Assembly: GCF_014054725.1 (NCBI RefSeq)
Contig: NZ_CP059563.1
Location: forward strand, 2,011,749-2,075,748
Direction: 5' to 3'
DNA length: 64,000 nt
From: Conchiformibius steedae
Lineage (GTDB): Bacteria; Pseudomonadota; Gammaproteobacteria; Burkholderiales; Neisseriaceae
Both the position numbers and the translations under genes were made by a program. Under the pieces are notes generated by a model that searched no databases, was not told the DNA's origin, and saw nothing but the letters and a program-made list of their open reading frames with translations. Positions 41,888 through 50,080 of the stretch are shown here, one piece after another; the stretch's first letter is position 1; every line of letters starts with the position of its first letter.

Positions 41888-42246
41888 AACAGCGGCACGG
41901 CTTGCTGGATTTATACGGCTGTCCGCCTGATTTGCTGCGCGATGCCGCTGCTTTGGAACAGATTTTGCGCCGAAGTGCCGAAGCGGCGGGCGCAACGGTA
42001 TTATGGCACAAGCTGCACACATTTGGCGGCGGCGGCGGGGTAACGGGTGTGCTGCTGCTTGCCGAATCCCACATCAGTATTCACACTTGGCCCGAACACA
42101 GTTTTGCCGCTGCCGATATTTTTTTATGCGGCGAACTAAAGCTGCAACACGCCCGCCAAATTCTGCAACACGCCCTGCAAGCCCGCGATTGCCGTTGGAT
42201 AGAACAGCATCGCGGCGAACAGATTGTTTTTCAACCCGATTGTTAA
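41884..42246 (+). CDS. S-adenosylmethionine decarboxylase family protein (SpeD/SpeH-like)
   Basis: 120 residues starting at GTG in the stop of the previous gene. The self-cleavage site is seen in AESHISIHTWPEH (about 59-71): cleavage before Ser makes the pyruvoyl cofactor. A second family segment is FFxCGELK-like IFLCGELKL. Bacterial SpeH-type enzymes decarboxylate AdoMet for spermidine synthesis, but some homologues have become ornithine or arginine decarboxylases. No spermidine synthase gene is in view, so the substrate is open. Confidence 0.88.
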   Translation: MKQRHGLLDLYGCPPDLLRDAAALEQILRRSAEAAGATVLWHKLHTFGGGGGVTGVLLLAESHISIHTWPEHSFAAADIFLCGELKLQHARQILQHALQARDCRWIEQHRGEQIVFQPDC

Positions 42247-42250
42247 TGCC

Positions 42251-42598
42251 ATGACCACCGTTATCCTGTATCACAACCCACATTGCAGCAAATCCCGCGC
42301 CGTGCTGGCACGCATCCGCGCCGCAGGCATTGAACCGCATATTGTTGAATACCTAAACGGCGGTTTGGATGGCGATACCCTCGCGCAACTGTTGCAGCAA
42401 AGCGGCGTAAACGCCCAAGATGCCATGCGCCAAGACCATGCAGCCTATGCCCAATATGTTGCCAAACAAAATTTAAGCGAAGCCGAATGTATCGCGCTCA
42501 TGGTGCGTTATCCTGCCCTGCTCAACCGCCCTTTTGTGCAAAGCGACAAAGGCGCAGCACTATGCCGTCCGCCCGAACTAGTAGATAATTTACTTTAA
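42251..42598 (+). CDS. arsC: Arsenate reductase family protein (ArsC, glutaredoxin-dependent type)
   Basis: 115 residues from MTTVILYHNPHCSKSR; Cys12 in HNPHCSKSR is the catalytic Cys as in ArsC of R773. The ArsC family is a thioredoxin-like fold that reduces arsenate to arsenite with glutathione and glutaredoxin. RPFVQSDKGAALCRPPELV near the C-terminus matches the usual end. No arsenite pump or ArsR gene adjoins it. It is the last gene of the waaA operon. Confidence 0.88.
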   Translation: MTTVILYHNPHCSKSRAVLARIRAAGIEPHIVEYLNGGLDGDTLAQLLQQSGVNAQDAMRQDHAAYAQYVAKQNLSEAECIALMVRYPALLNRPFVQSDKGAALCRPPELVDNLL

Positions 42599-42607
42599 TC
42601 ATCAAAC

Positions 42608-43489
42608 TTATCCCGCCTGATTTTTCTGCGCCACCGCCCAATCATACAAAGCCTTTTTACCTGCGCCGCTAATTTGCGCCGCCAAATCCGCTGCTTGTTT
42701 GGTGGGCAGTTGCGCTGACAAAATCCGCATCACCCGTTGCGCTTCTTCGGGTAAGGTGTCGTCAGCAGGCTGCGGCGGCGCGGGATACAACACCAGCACC
42801 ATTTCGCCGCGCCGCTGGTCGGCATCGGTTTGTACGGCATCGCGCACCTGTTCCACGCTGCCGTGTAAAAAGGTTTCAAAGGTTTTACTCACTTCCCGCG
42901 CCAGCATGATTTGACGTTGCGGCAACACGGCGGCGATGTCGTCCAAGGCAGCGGCGATGCGGTGCGGACTTTCAAACGCCATCACGGCATACGGACAGTC
43001 GCGCCAGCTTGCCAACAGTTTTTGTCTTTCGCCGCTTTTGGCGGGTAAAAAACCGTGAAAATACACATTCGGTTCGCTGATGCCCGCCACGCTCAACACC
43101 GCCATCAACGCCGATGCCCCCGCCACAGGCACAACCTTAAATCCCGCTTCGCGCACCGACTGCACCAGCTTGGCACCAGGGTCACACACCGCAGGCGTAC
43201 CCGCATCGGAAACCTGCGCCACCGTCTGTCCTGCCCGCAAAGCCTCAATTACCTTGCCCGCCATTTGCCGTTCATTGTGTTCACGCACGCTCAACAGCTT
43301 GGCGCGTATGCCGTATGCACCCAATAATTGCGCGGTAACGCGGGTGTCTTCGGCACAAATCCAATCGGCTTTTTGCAGCACCGCCAAAGCGCGTAAAGTA
43401 ATGTCAGACAAATTGCCTATCGGCGTGGCAACAATATACAAAGTGGCGGGATTCAGGCTTTCCAAGGCTTTTTGATGGTGTTTTAACAT
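42608..43489 (-). CDS. rsmI: 16S rRNA (cytidine1402-2'-O)-methyltransferase
   Basis: 293 residues, standard length. It methylates the ribose of C1402 in the decoding centre using AdoMet. Typical features are ATLYIVATPIGNLSDITLRAL (about 15-35), DWICAEDTRVTAQLLG, SDAGTPAVCDPGAKLV (about 93-108) and PVAGASALMAVLSVAGI. It is convergent with arsC, with only nine bases between. Confidence 0.96.
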   Translation of the reverse strand: MLKHHQKALESLNPATLYIVATPIGNLSDITLRALAVLQKADWICAEDTRVTAQLLGAYGIRAKLLSVREHNERQMAGKVIEALRAGQTVAQVSDAGTPAVCDPGAKLVQSVREAGFKVVPVAGASALMAVLSVAGISEPNVYFHGFLPAKSGERQKLLASWRDCPYAVMAFESPHRIAAALDDIAAVLPQRQIMLAREVSKTFETFLHGSVEQVRDAVQTDADQRRGEMVLVLYPAPPQPADDTLPEEAQRVMRILSAQLPTKQAADLAAQISGAGKKALYDWAVAQKNQAG

Positions 43490-43513
43490 GATTTTTGCAA
43501 TTGATTTAAAAGA

Positions 43514-44272
43514 TTAATTTTGAGACAAGGTAGTTTGCAGCTGCTGCAAAGTCGCCCACGCAGGGCGTTTTAATTGCGCGTCTGCTACCATTTGTTGCGG
43601 ATGGGCGATGTAAAACGCTGGCACGTCCGCCGCCAAAGTATGCAGATGACGGCGCACGTCTTCCCGTTCAAAAAAACGCCCCATCAGCAACAATGCCTGC
43701 GGGCGCACCGCTGCCAATTCCCCTGCCAAGGGCGCAACGGCAGCCGCTACTAAATCGGCAGGCGGGTCGGGATTAAAGTCAGGCAGTTGTTTCAACCAGC
43801 AGGACAAATAAACCTGTTCGCGTGATAACTGAATAGCATCTAACATTTTGTCAAACAAATCGCCCGCCGCACCGCTTAACAAACGCCCCGCCACAATATC
43901 GGCTGGCGAAGCACACACACACAACGCCGCCACCTGTGCGGGTTTCGGCTTGCTACCCAACAACACAGGTGGCGGCGCAGACACCACCGTTACAGGCGCT
44001 GGGTCGTGGTTTGGTGTTTCAGGTGCGTGGGCGCGTACATGCTGCAATGCCGCCAAACGCGCAGGCAAATTCACATTATGCCGTTTGGCTTTATTTTGGT
44101 TATCCACAACATCAGCGCGAGCAGCGGAATGAGACGGCGTTGCCACAGCAGAACGCGATACCTTTTCCCCATTCACAATTTCCGACCCAGCATGCACCGT
44201 CCAGCCCTGCGGCAACCACATTACCCCCAGCCCCAAGGCTTCGTGCAAATGCACATAACGGCTGTTTACCAT
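43514..44272 (-). CDS. Uracil-DNA glycosylase superfamily-like protein, degenerate active site
   Basis: 252 residues. The C-terminal 150 follow the family 4 UDG pattern: LLSGAAGDLFDKMLDAIQL (about 130-148), QVYLSCWLKQLP, ALLLMGRF, and a C-terminal AHPQQMVADAQLKRPAW. The usual GE-x-PG catalytic segment is replaced by VCASPADIVAG, and the Fe-S cysteines of the active family are missing. The N-terminal 100 residues are low-complexity. A related protein is common in Neisseriaceae beside rimI. It may be a DNA-binding or inactive homologue. It overlaps the end of rimI by seven bases. Confidence 0.7.
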   Translation of the reverse strand: MVNSRYVHLHEALGLGVMWLPQGWTVHAGSEIVNGEKVSRSAVATPSHSAARADVVDNQNKAKRHNVNLPARLAALQHVRAHAPETPNHDPAPVTVVSAPPPVLLGSKPKPAQVAALCVCASPADIVAGRLLSGAAGDLFDKMLDAIQLSREQVYLSCWLKQLPDFNPDPPADLVAAAVAPLAGELAAVRPQALLLMGRFFEREDVRRHLHTLAADVPAFYIAHPQQMVADAQLKRPAWATLQQLQTTLSQN

Positions 44273-44694
44273 ATTTTTTCCATTAAAACCGCGTCTTCGC
44301 CATCGGCGTAATACTGTGTCCGCCGCCCCATGACCACAAAACCGTGAGCGTAATACAAAGCCTGTGCCGCTGCGTTGCCCGCTGCCACTTCCAACAACAC
44401 CCGATTGCCGCCCTGCGCCGCCGTTTCATCTAACAACTTTGCCAATAGGCGCGATGCCAAACCGCGCCGCCGCCAAGCAGGATCGGTAACAATCAAATGC
44501 AGTTCCGTTTCCCCGCACACCGTTTGCCACACCGCCAAACCCACGGTTTGCCCGTCCTGTTCCGCCAGCCATATCTGCGTATGCGGCGCATTCAATGAAT
44601 CGGCAAACTGCGCCGCCGTCCAAGCGTGTGCACGGCTGCGCCCGTCTAAAGCCGCCAAATCAGGCAAATCGCTCTCGCCCGCCAATCGCAACAT
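44266..44694 (-). CDS. rimI: Ribosomal protein S18 alanine N-acetyltransferase-like
   Basis: 142 residues of the GNAT fold. The acetyl-CoA loop VTDPAWRRRGLASRLLAKLL (about 71-90) and the C-terminal ALYYAHGFVVMGRRTQYY (about 111-128) are typical of RimI, which acetylates the N-terminus of S18. The ATG is preceded by a weak GGGGATAG. It leads the minus-strand pair rimI-UDG-like and is divergent from trpA. Confidence 0.85.
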   Translation of the reverse strand: MLRLAGESDLPDLAALDGRSRAHAWTAAQFADSLNAPHTQIWLAEQDGQTVGLAVWQTVCGETELHLIVTDPAWRRRGLASRLLAKLLDETAAQGGNRVLLEVAAGNAAAQALYYAHGFVVMGRRTQYYADGEDAVLMEKIW

Positions 44695-44803
44695 CAAAGT
44701 CTATCCCCTACTGATTTTGTTGCCCGATTATACCACCGCGCCCATTCCCCCAAACGGCGCGTTATAATAGCCCCTGTTTTCCGTAACCGAACAAGTTATC
44801 CCC

Positions 44804-45586
44804 ATGAACCGCATCGCCCAAGCCTTTCACGCCTCCACCCCCGCCCTCATCAGCTACATTACCGCAGGCGACCCCCACCCCGACACCACCCTCGCCCTAA
44901 TGCACACCCTTGCCGAATCGGGCGCAGACATTATTGAACTGGGTGTCCCCTTTTCCGACCCCATGGCAGACGGACCCGTTATCCAACGCGCTGCCGAACG
45001 CGCCCTCGCCCAAGGCGTTAATCTGACTACCGTTTTAGACATCGTGCGCCGTTTCCGCCAAAACAATCAGCATACCCCCGTTGTGCTGATGGGTTATCTC
45101 AATCCCGTACACGCCATGGGCTATGAAACATTTGCCCAAGCCGCCGCCCAAGCAGGCGTAGATGGCGTACTCACCGTTGATTGCCCCATTGACGTTGCCG
45201 AACCCCTGCACCAAGCCCTACAAGCCCAACAGCTTGCCACCGTTTTTCTCGTTACCCCCACAACCGACGAAACACGCATGCAAGCCATTGCCCGCTATGC
45301 AGGTGGATTTGTGTATTATGTCTCTCTCAAAGGCGTAACCGGTTCTGCCCAACTGAATACCGCCCAAGTTGCTGAAAAAATGACCCTGCTGCGCCGTCAT
45401 TTCAGCCTGCCCATTGGCGTAGGTTTCGGCATTGCCAACGCCCAAGATGCCCGCGCCGTGGCATCGGTGGCAGATGCCGTGATTATTGGCAGCCGCATTG
45501 TTGCCGAAATTGAAGCCAACCCCCAGCGCGAAACCCAAGCCGTAGGCGCACTGGTACGCGAACTCAAAGCCGCGCTTCAACCCTAA
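44804..45586 (+). CDS. trpA: Tryptophan synthase alpha subunit
   Basis: 260 residues. It cleaves indole-3-glycerol phosphate to indole and glyceraldehyde-3-phosphate, passing indole to TrpB. Glu45 (IIELGVPFSDPMADGPV) and Asp56 are the catalytic pair; FVYYVSLKGVTGS near 166-178 and GFGIANAQDA near 206-215 bind phosphate. trpB is not adjacent, as is common in Neisseriaceae. A TATAAT lies 40 bases upstream. Confidence 0.96.
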   Translation: MNRIAQAFHASTPALISYITAGDPHPDTTLALMHTLAESGADIIELGVPFSDPMADGPVIQRAAERALAQGVNLTTVLDIVRRFRQNNQHTPVVLMGYLNPVHAMGYETFAQAAAQAGVDGVLTVDCPIDVAEPLHQALQAQQLATVFLVTPTTDETRMQAIARYAGGFVYYVSLKGVTGSAQLNTAQVAEKMTLLRRHFSLPIGVGFGIANAQDARAVASVADAVIIGSRIVAEIEANPQRETQAVGALVRELKAALQP

Positions 45587-45617
45587 AATATGCCTGTAAC
45601 GTGCTTCCGACTGAAAC

Positions 45618-46187
45618 CTACCGGTCGCGCACTTCCAAAATTTCAAGGAAAATATACGGTTCATCTTGTGCCGAATTATCTACTTGTATCTTATTGTTCA
45701 TTTCGTTAGAATGGTCGCTATGGGTACGGCTCGGACTTAAGGTATTATTTGCCGTTGGCACGCTATCTAGCGTAGCTGTTTGAGAAGTACCCTTTTCTAA
45801 TTCTTTGGCGGAATACGCCAATAAACCATCACCAGCAACTAATTTCCCACTATCCAATTCAGCCGCTTTAACTTGTAGTAAAACACTCTCCGTTTCAACA
45901 TCAACCCATTTGCGATAAATATGAAATGCTACAAATTTATCCTTACGCTCCTTATATAAATCTTGGCGTGCAATAAATTCGCCTGTTTTAAACACTTCAA
46001 TAATTTTTGCAACAGATTGAACCATCAGTCGCTTATCGTAAACACTATTATTTACCAAATGCGAAGTGCTTTTGCCGCTAAAACGCACCGTTTTACCGTC
46101 CGATGTGATAACGGTTTTGCCCTGAGACTGCTTCAAATAGCTTTCCAATGCCTTACGCACTTCTTTGGTTGTGGCATTTTCAGGCAT
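45618..46187 (-). CDS. Orphan LPD3-like toxin-associated protein
   Basis: 189 residues, AT-rich compared with its neighbours. Residues about 25-135 (TSDGKTVRFSGKSTSHLV, then KDKFVAFHIYRKWV) resemble the LPD3 domain found in polyvalent proteins, MuF and other toxin C-termini. The reading frame stays open upstream of the chosen ATG for about 20 codons, with an A-rich, toxin-linker-like sequence (PNNGEGIPAQADEAKRL). It may be a remnant of the C-terminus of a larger toxin. No signal peptide and no evident immunity gene; it is squeezed between trpA and the ftsK terminators. Confidence 0.6.
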   Translation of the reverse strand: MPENATTKEVRKALESYLKQSQGKTVITSDGKTVRFSGKSTSHLVNNSVYDKRLMVQSVAKIIEVFKTGEFIARQDLYKERKDKFVAFHIYRKWVDVETESVLLQVKAAELDSGKLVAGDGLLAYSAKELEKGTSQTATLDSVPTANNTLSPSRTHSDHSNEMNNKIQVDNSAQDEPYIFLEILEVRDR

Positions 46188-46282
46188 GTTCAGCCGTTTT
46201 GCTTCATCGGCTTGCGCCGGAATACCTTCCCCATTATTCGGTTTTCCGATTTATTCCCCCATTCCGACACCCCCACGCCCTG

Positions 46283-46318
46283 CGTTTTCCTGCGCAGGGC
46301 GTATTTTTTGCCTTGTCT
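46283..46318 (+). terminator. Hairpin terminator upstream of orphan toxin gene
   Basis: ACGCCCTGCG pairs with CGCAGGGCGT, followed by ATTTTTT on the plus strand. No plus-strand gene ends here, so it may be a leftover or insulate ftsK from antisense reading. Confidence 0.6.
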
Positions 46319-46327
46319 TGCCCCAAA

Positions 46328-46372
46328 AATATCGGGACGGATAGTTTCTTATCCGTCCCGATATTGGGTTTT
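46328..46372. terminator. ftsK terminator
   Basis: A 14-pair stem TATCGGGACGGATA with its complement around a five-base loop, followed on the minus strand by ATTTTTG. It lies seven bases beyond the ftsK stop. Confidence 0.85.
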
Positions 46373-46378
46373 AAAATT

Positions 46379-48754
46379 TTACTCTTCGCGCCCGTAAATA
46401 TGGCGTGTGCCGTTGGGTTCGGGCGGCGACACAATGCCCGCTTCTTCCAAATCCTGCATCAGGTTGGCAGCGCGGTTGTAGCCGATACGCAAATGCCGTT
46501 GCAGCGACGAAATGGAAGCCTTGCGGCTGCTGACCACAAAATCCACCGCCTGTTCAAACAATTCATCTCGCACGCCTGCCGTACCGCGTGGGGCTACGCC
46601 CATATCCCCATTTGCAGCACCGTCTAAAATACCTTCCACATAATCAGGCTCGCCCTGCGTTTTTACAAAGGCAACCACACGATGCACTTCGGCATCATCT
46701 ACATACGCGCCTTGCATACGCACAGGCTCGGCATCACCGGGGCGCAAGAACAGCAAATCGCCGTTTTTCAACAGGTCTTCCGCGCCTGTTTGGTCGAGAA
46801 TGGTGCGACTGTCAATACGGCTTTGCACGGTAAATGCCATGCGGGTAGGCACATTGGCTTTAATCAAGCCTGTTACCACATCCACGCTGGGGCGTTGGGT
46901 AGCGATAATCATGTGAATGCCTGCGGCGCGCGCTTTTTGTGCCAAACGGGCAATTTGCACTTCTACGGCTTTTTTCTCGGTCATCATCAAATCTGCCAAT
47001 TCGTCAATAACGACAACGATTTGTGGCAGTTCGCCTACTTCTTCTGACGCATCAAAGGGGTGCGCCAAAGTTTCGCCCCGTTGTTTGGCATCGCGCACTT
47101 TTTCGTTAAAGCCCGCCAAATGGCGCACACCAAAATGCGACATCAAACGGTAACGGCGTTCCATTTCCGCCACGCACCAATTGAGCGCGTTGCCTGCGGC
47201 TTTCATATCGGTTACCACAGGGGCAAGCAGGTGGGGAATGCCTTCGTAAACCGACAGTTCCAGCATTTTCGGGTCAATCATAATAAAGCGCACTTCTGAA
47301 GGCGCGGCTTTATATAAAATGGACACAATCATGGCGTTGATGCCTACCGATTTGCCCGAACCCGTCATACCGCCCACCAGCAAATGCGGCATTTTCGCCA
47401 AATCGCCCACCATGGCTGCACCTTCAATGTTTTTACCCAATGCCACCGATAATTTGGATTCGGCATCGGCAAACAAATCGGAAGCAATGATTTCCTGCAA
47501 CAGCACTTCTTGACGGTGTTCGTTAGGCAATTCAATGCCCATGGTGCTTTTACCTGGAATGGTTTCCACCACACGCACCGATTGCACCGATAAGGCACGC
47601 GCCAAATCTTTTGCCAGATTGACAATCTGACTGCCTTTGACACCACGCGCAGGCTCAATTTCGTAACGGGTAATCACAGGACCTTGTGTGGCAGAAGTCA
47701 CGCTGGCATTGATACCGAATTCGGCAAGTTTATCGACAATGCGTCCGCCAATGGCTTCAATTTTGGCTTCATCTACTTCGGCAAAATCATCGCGCACGGG
47801 GGCTTTAAGCAAGTCCGCAGCGGGCAGGCAATAACCGTCGCTGCGCGGGCTGGGCGCGGGGCGCGATACGGCGGGTTTATCGGCGCTGTTGGCAGCAGAT
47901 ACGGCGGAACGGACACGTTCGGCTTTGGCAGAGGGTTCGGCTTTTTTAGCAGCGGCTTTTTTTTCTTTTTTGGGTAACAAATTGGATAAAAAACTTTTCT
48001 TTTCGGCGCTTGCTTCGGGTTGGGGCGTGGCGGTTTGTGCGCTGGCTACGGGGGCTGCGGGCGAGAGGTTGCGCCATGTCTGCTTGATTTCGCGCCACAG
48101 CATGGCGGCGGTTTCGCGGTAGGAAAACTGTACCAGCAGCTTCACGCCCACCAACACCATCGCCAACAACACCAGCATACTGCCAATCTGTCCCAAAAAC
48201 ATCACCATGCCTTGAGAAATGATTTTGCCGGAAAAACCGCCTACGCCGTTGGGCAGGCTGTCGGTAAAGGTATCGCTCCACAACAGGCTTTCCAATACGG
48301 GACTAAACAGCATCAGCACGCCCAAGCCGATGCCCGCCACCACAGGCGAATAACGCTCGCCGTGGTCTAAAGCGCGGAAGTTGCGGTACAGCCACACGCA
48401 GGCTGCCACCACCACCCACCACACCGACAAACCCACAGCGTAATAGCCCACGTCTGCCAGATACGCGCCCGCCAATCCGCCCCAGTTATGCACGTCTGCG
48501 CCACGCGGCACGCTGCGCGACATGGCGGGGTCGTCCATGTGGAAGCTGGCTAATGCCAAGGCAACGTAAACCGTGGCAATCAGCATCATCAGCCACACCG
48601 AATCGTGTACCACAGTGCTGTGGCGTTTGGGTTCGGCGGCGGGCGCACTGTCTGCGGCGCGGGCAGGCGGTTGTTTGGGCAGGCGCGGCGCGGCGGCTTT
48701 CGGGCGTGCAGACGCGGCGGGTTTGTCGGCGGTGGTTTTGTCTCTGGAAAACAT
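46379..48754 (-). CDS. ftsK: DNA translocase FtsK
   Basis: 791 residues from [12 protein letters not shown]; the longer frame has no ribosome site. Four or five N-terminal membrane helices (about 50-230) anchor it at the septum, a Pro/Ala-rich linker follows, and the motor has Walker [15 protein letters not shown] (near 465) and Walker [14 protein letters not shown]. The C-terminal gamma winged helix ([20 protein letters not shown]) reads KOPS sequences and activates XerCD. It moves chromosome ends through the closing septum. The linker is short compared with E. coli FtsK, as in Neisseria. Confidence 0.96.
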   Translation of the reverse strand: MFSRDKTTADKPAASARPKAAAPRLPKQPPARAADSAPAAEPKRHSTVVHDSVWLMMLIATVYVALALASFHMDDPAMSRSVPRGADVHNWGGLAGAYLADVGYYAVGLSVWWVVVAACVWLYRNFRALDHGERYSPVVAGIGLGVLMLFSPVLESLLWSDTFTDSLPNGVGGFSGKIISQGMVMFLGQIGSMLVLLAMVLVGVKLLVQFSYRETAAMLWREIKQTWRNLSPAAPVASAQTATPQPEASAEKKSFLSNLLPKKEKKAAAKKAEPSAKAERVRSAVSAANSADKPAVSRPAPSPRSDGYCLPAADLLKAPVRDDFAEVDEAKIEAIGGRIVDKLAEFGINASVTSATQGPVITRYEIEPARGVKGSQIVNLAKDLARALSVQSVRVVETIPGKSTMGIELPNEHRQEVLLQEIIASDLFADAESKLSVALGKNIEGAAMVGDLAKMPHLLVGGMTGSGKSVGINAMIVSILYKAAPSEVRFIMIDPKMLELSVYEGIPHLLAPVVTDMKAAGNALNWCVAEMERRYRLMSHFGVRHLAGFNEKVRDAKQRGETLAHPFDASEEVGELPQIVVVIDELADLMMTEKKAVEVQIARLAQKARAAGIHMIIATQRPSVDVVTGLIKANVPTRMAFTVQSRIDSRTILDQTGAEDLLKNGDLLFLRPGDAEPVRMQGAYVDDAEVHRVVAFVKTQGEPDYVEGILDGAANGDMGVAPRGTAGVRDELFEQAVDFVVSSRKASISSLQRHLRIGYNRAANLMQDLEEAGIVSPPEPNGTRHIYGREE

Positions 48755-48904
48755 GATGGCTCGGCTAAAAAAGGCGGCTGCCCCACACCTTGCGGCAAGG
48801 CAGCCCACATGGGGACAAAAAACGCAAAACACCGCAACAAACGGCGTTTTACTTTAAAAAACAAAAAGATTTAATCGTTGCACCCAATTTGTGCACCTGC
48901 TGCG

Positions 48905-48933
48905 ATTATAACGGATTTGCCGCCAATAATTAA
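48905..48933 (-). promoter_or_regulatory. Probable ftsK promoter
   Basis: On the minus strand TTAATT and TATAAT are 17 bases apart, about 150 bases before the ftsK start. The -35 element overlaps the stop codon of the upstream phosphoesterase gene. Confidence 0.45.
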
Positions 48934-49988
48934 GCCGAACCCCCGTAAACCGTGGAAACTGTCTCGCCATTGTCAAAAACCAGCGTTTTTTCGGGAAAAC
49001 GCAAAGCTGCTAAACGGTATTCCGACACCGCAGGCGCAATGTTTTTCTTACGGTCGCGCCAACGCGCCCCCACCGAAAAATCACAACAAAACACATTGCC
49101 CCGCGCCCCGTGCCAATGATGAGACGGCATGGTAAACAGATTACGCGCATCACCCCCTGCCCGTTTGCTCTGCCAATGCCGCCAATAATGCCCCACCACC
49201 ACAGGAATACTGTCGCGGTAATCCGTCCACCACGCATGGCGCACCGAAAAACGCCAACGTCCACCCGCAAAAAACGGCACATCCGCCACCCGTTCCGCCC
49301 CGCAAGTCAGCACCCGAATCGGATGCCCCATGCTGCGGTACACATCATGCTGACCCGATGCCGATAACAAGGGCGGTGCATTCGCCACATCTTCCAAACC
49401 GTGCGCGTGTTCGCGCTGTTCCAGCAGATAATCATCAAACCAAGGCGCATGGCGGATACAGCGTTGAATATGCTCGTCCCATTCGTGATACAGCACCACA
49501 GGGCATTCATTGTTGCGTTCGCGCAAAGCCGCCACGGCATCGGGCAACCACGCCGCGTGTACCACCCGCAAATCGTCCCGTTCCAACACCAAAGGCTGTG
49601 CCGCCAACAAACGGCGCACCCCTGCCCGCCGCGTTTCAGGCAAACGCTGCCACGGCGCATAATTGAGCGCATCTTTTTCCGCACGACTGTCAAAAAACCA
49701 GCCCGAACCGTCTTTCGGCTCGTCTGCCAACAAATTCATCTCATGATTACCCAGCACCATTTGCGCCCAACCTTCCCCGTGCGCCCGCTCAAACCACGCC
49801 AACAACGCAGGCGCATCGGGTCCCCTGTCCACCAAATCCCCCACAAACACCAGCTTGCGCCCCTGCGGGTGTCGTCCTTCGGGCGAATAACCCAAATAAT
49901 GCAACAGGTTTTGCAAAGCCTCAAAATGCCCGTGTACATCGCCCACAATATCCAATTTGCCCGCAGGCAGTTTTCCGATAAGTGCCAT
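48930..49988 (-). CDS. Metallophosphoesterase (PPP type)
   Basis: 352 residues from MALIGKLPAG. The calcineurin-like motifs are in order: IVGDVHGH (about 13-20), FVGDLVDRGPD (about 47-57), LGNHEMNLLAD (about 77-87) and a later VVHAAW and VVVGHYW, giving the Asp, His and Asn ligands of a two-metal site. Such enzymes hydrolyse phosphoproteins or nucleotide compounds; related to ApaH/PrpE-type phosphatases. Substrate unknown. It lies between clpB and ftsK with its own promoter-like TATAAT near 50020. Confidence 0.85.
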   Translation of the reverse strand: MALIGKLPAGKLDIVGDVHGHFEALQNLLHYLGYSPEGRHPQGRKLVFVGDLVDRGPDAPALLAWFERAHGEGWAQMVLGNHEMNLLADEPKDGSGWFFDSRAEKDALNYAPWQRLPETRRAGVRRLLAAQPLVLERDDLRVVHAAWLPDAVAALRERNNECPVVLYHEWDEHIQRCIRHAPWFDDYLLEQREHAHGLEDVANAPPLLSASGQHDVYRSMGHPIRVLTCGAERVADVPFFAGGRWRFSVRHAWWTDYRDSIPVVVGHYWRHWQSKRAGGDARNLFTMPSHHWHGARGNVFCCDFSVGARWRDRKKNIAPAVSEYRLAALRFPEKTLVFDNGETVSTVYGGSA

Positions 49989-50032
49989 GATTGCCACATG
50001 ATTGAAAAAAAAGACATTATAGCAAAACGGGA

Positions 50033-50061
50033 TAAGCACGATTCCGCTTACCCCGTTTTAT
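50033..50061 (-). terminator. clpB terminator
   Basis: AAAACGGG-TAAGC pairs with GCTTA-CCCGTTTT around an eight-base loop, 20 bases beyond the clpB stop, followed on the minus strand by TTTTGC. Confidence 0.6.
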
Positions 50062-50080
50062 TTAATGAATCAAAAGTTTA

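Noticed and set aside
48930-49988. Assignment of the phosphoesterase as a second ApaH
   Set aside because: The motifs are of the same superfamily, but the body of the protein differs from the true ApaH at 58517-59347.
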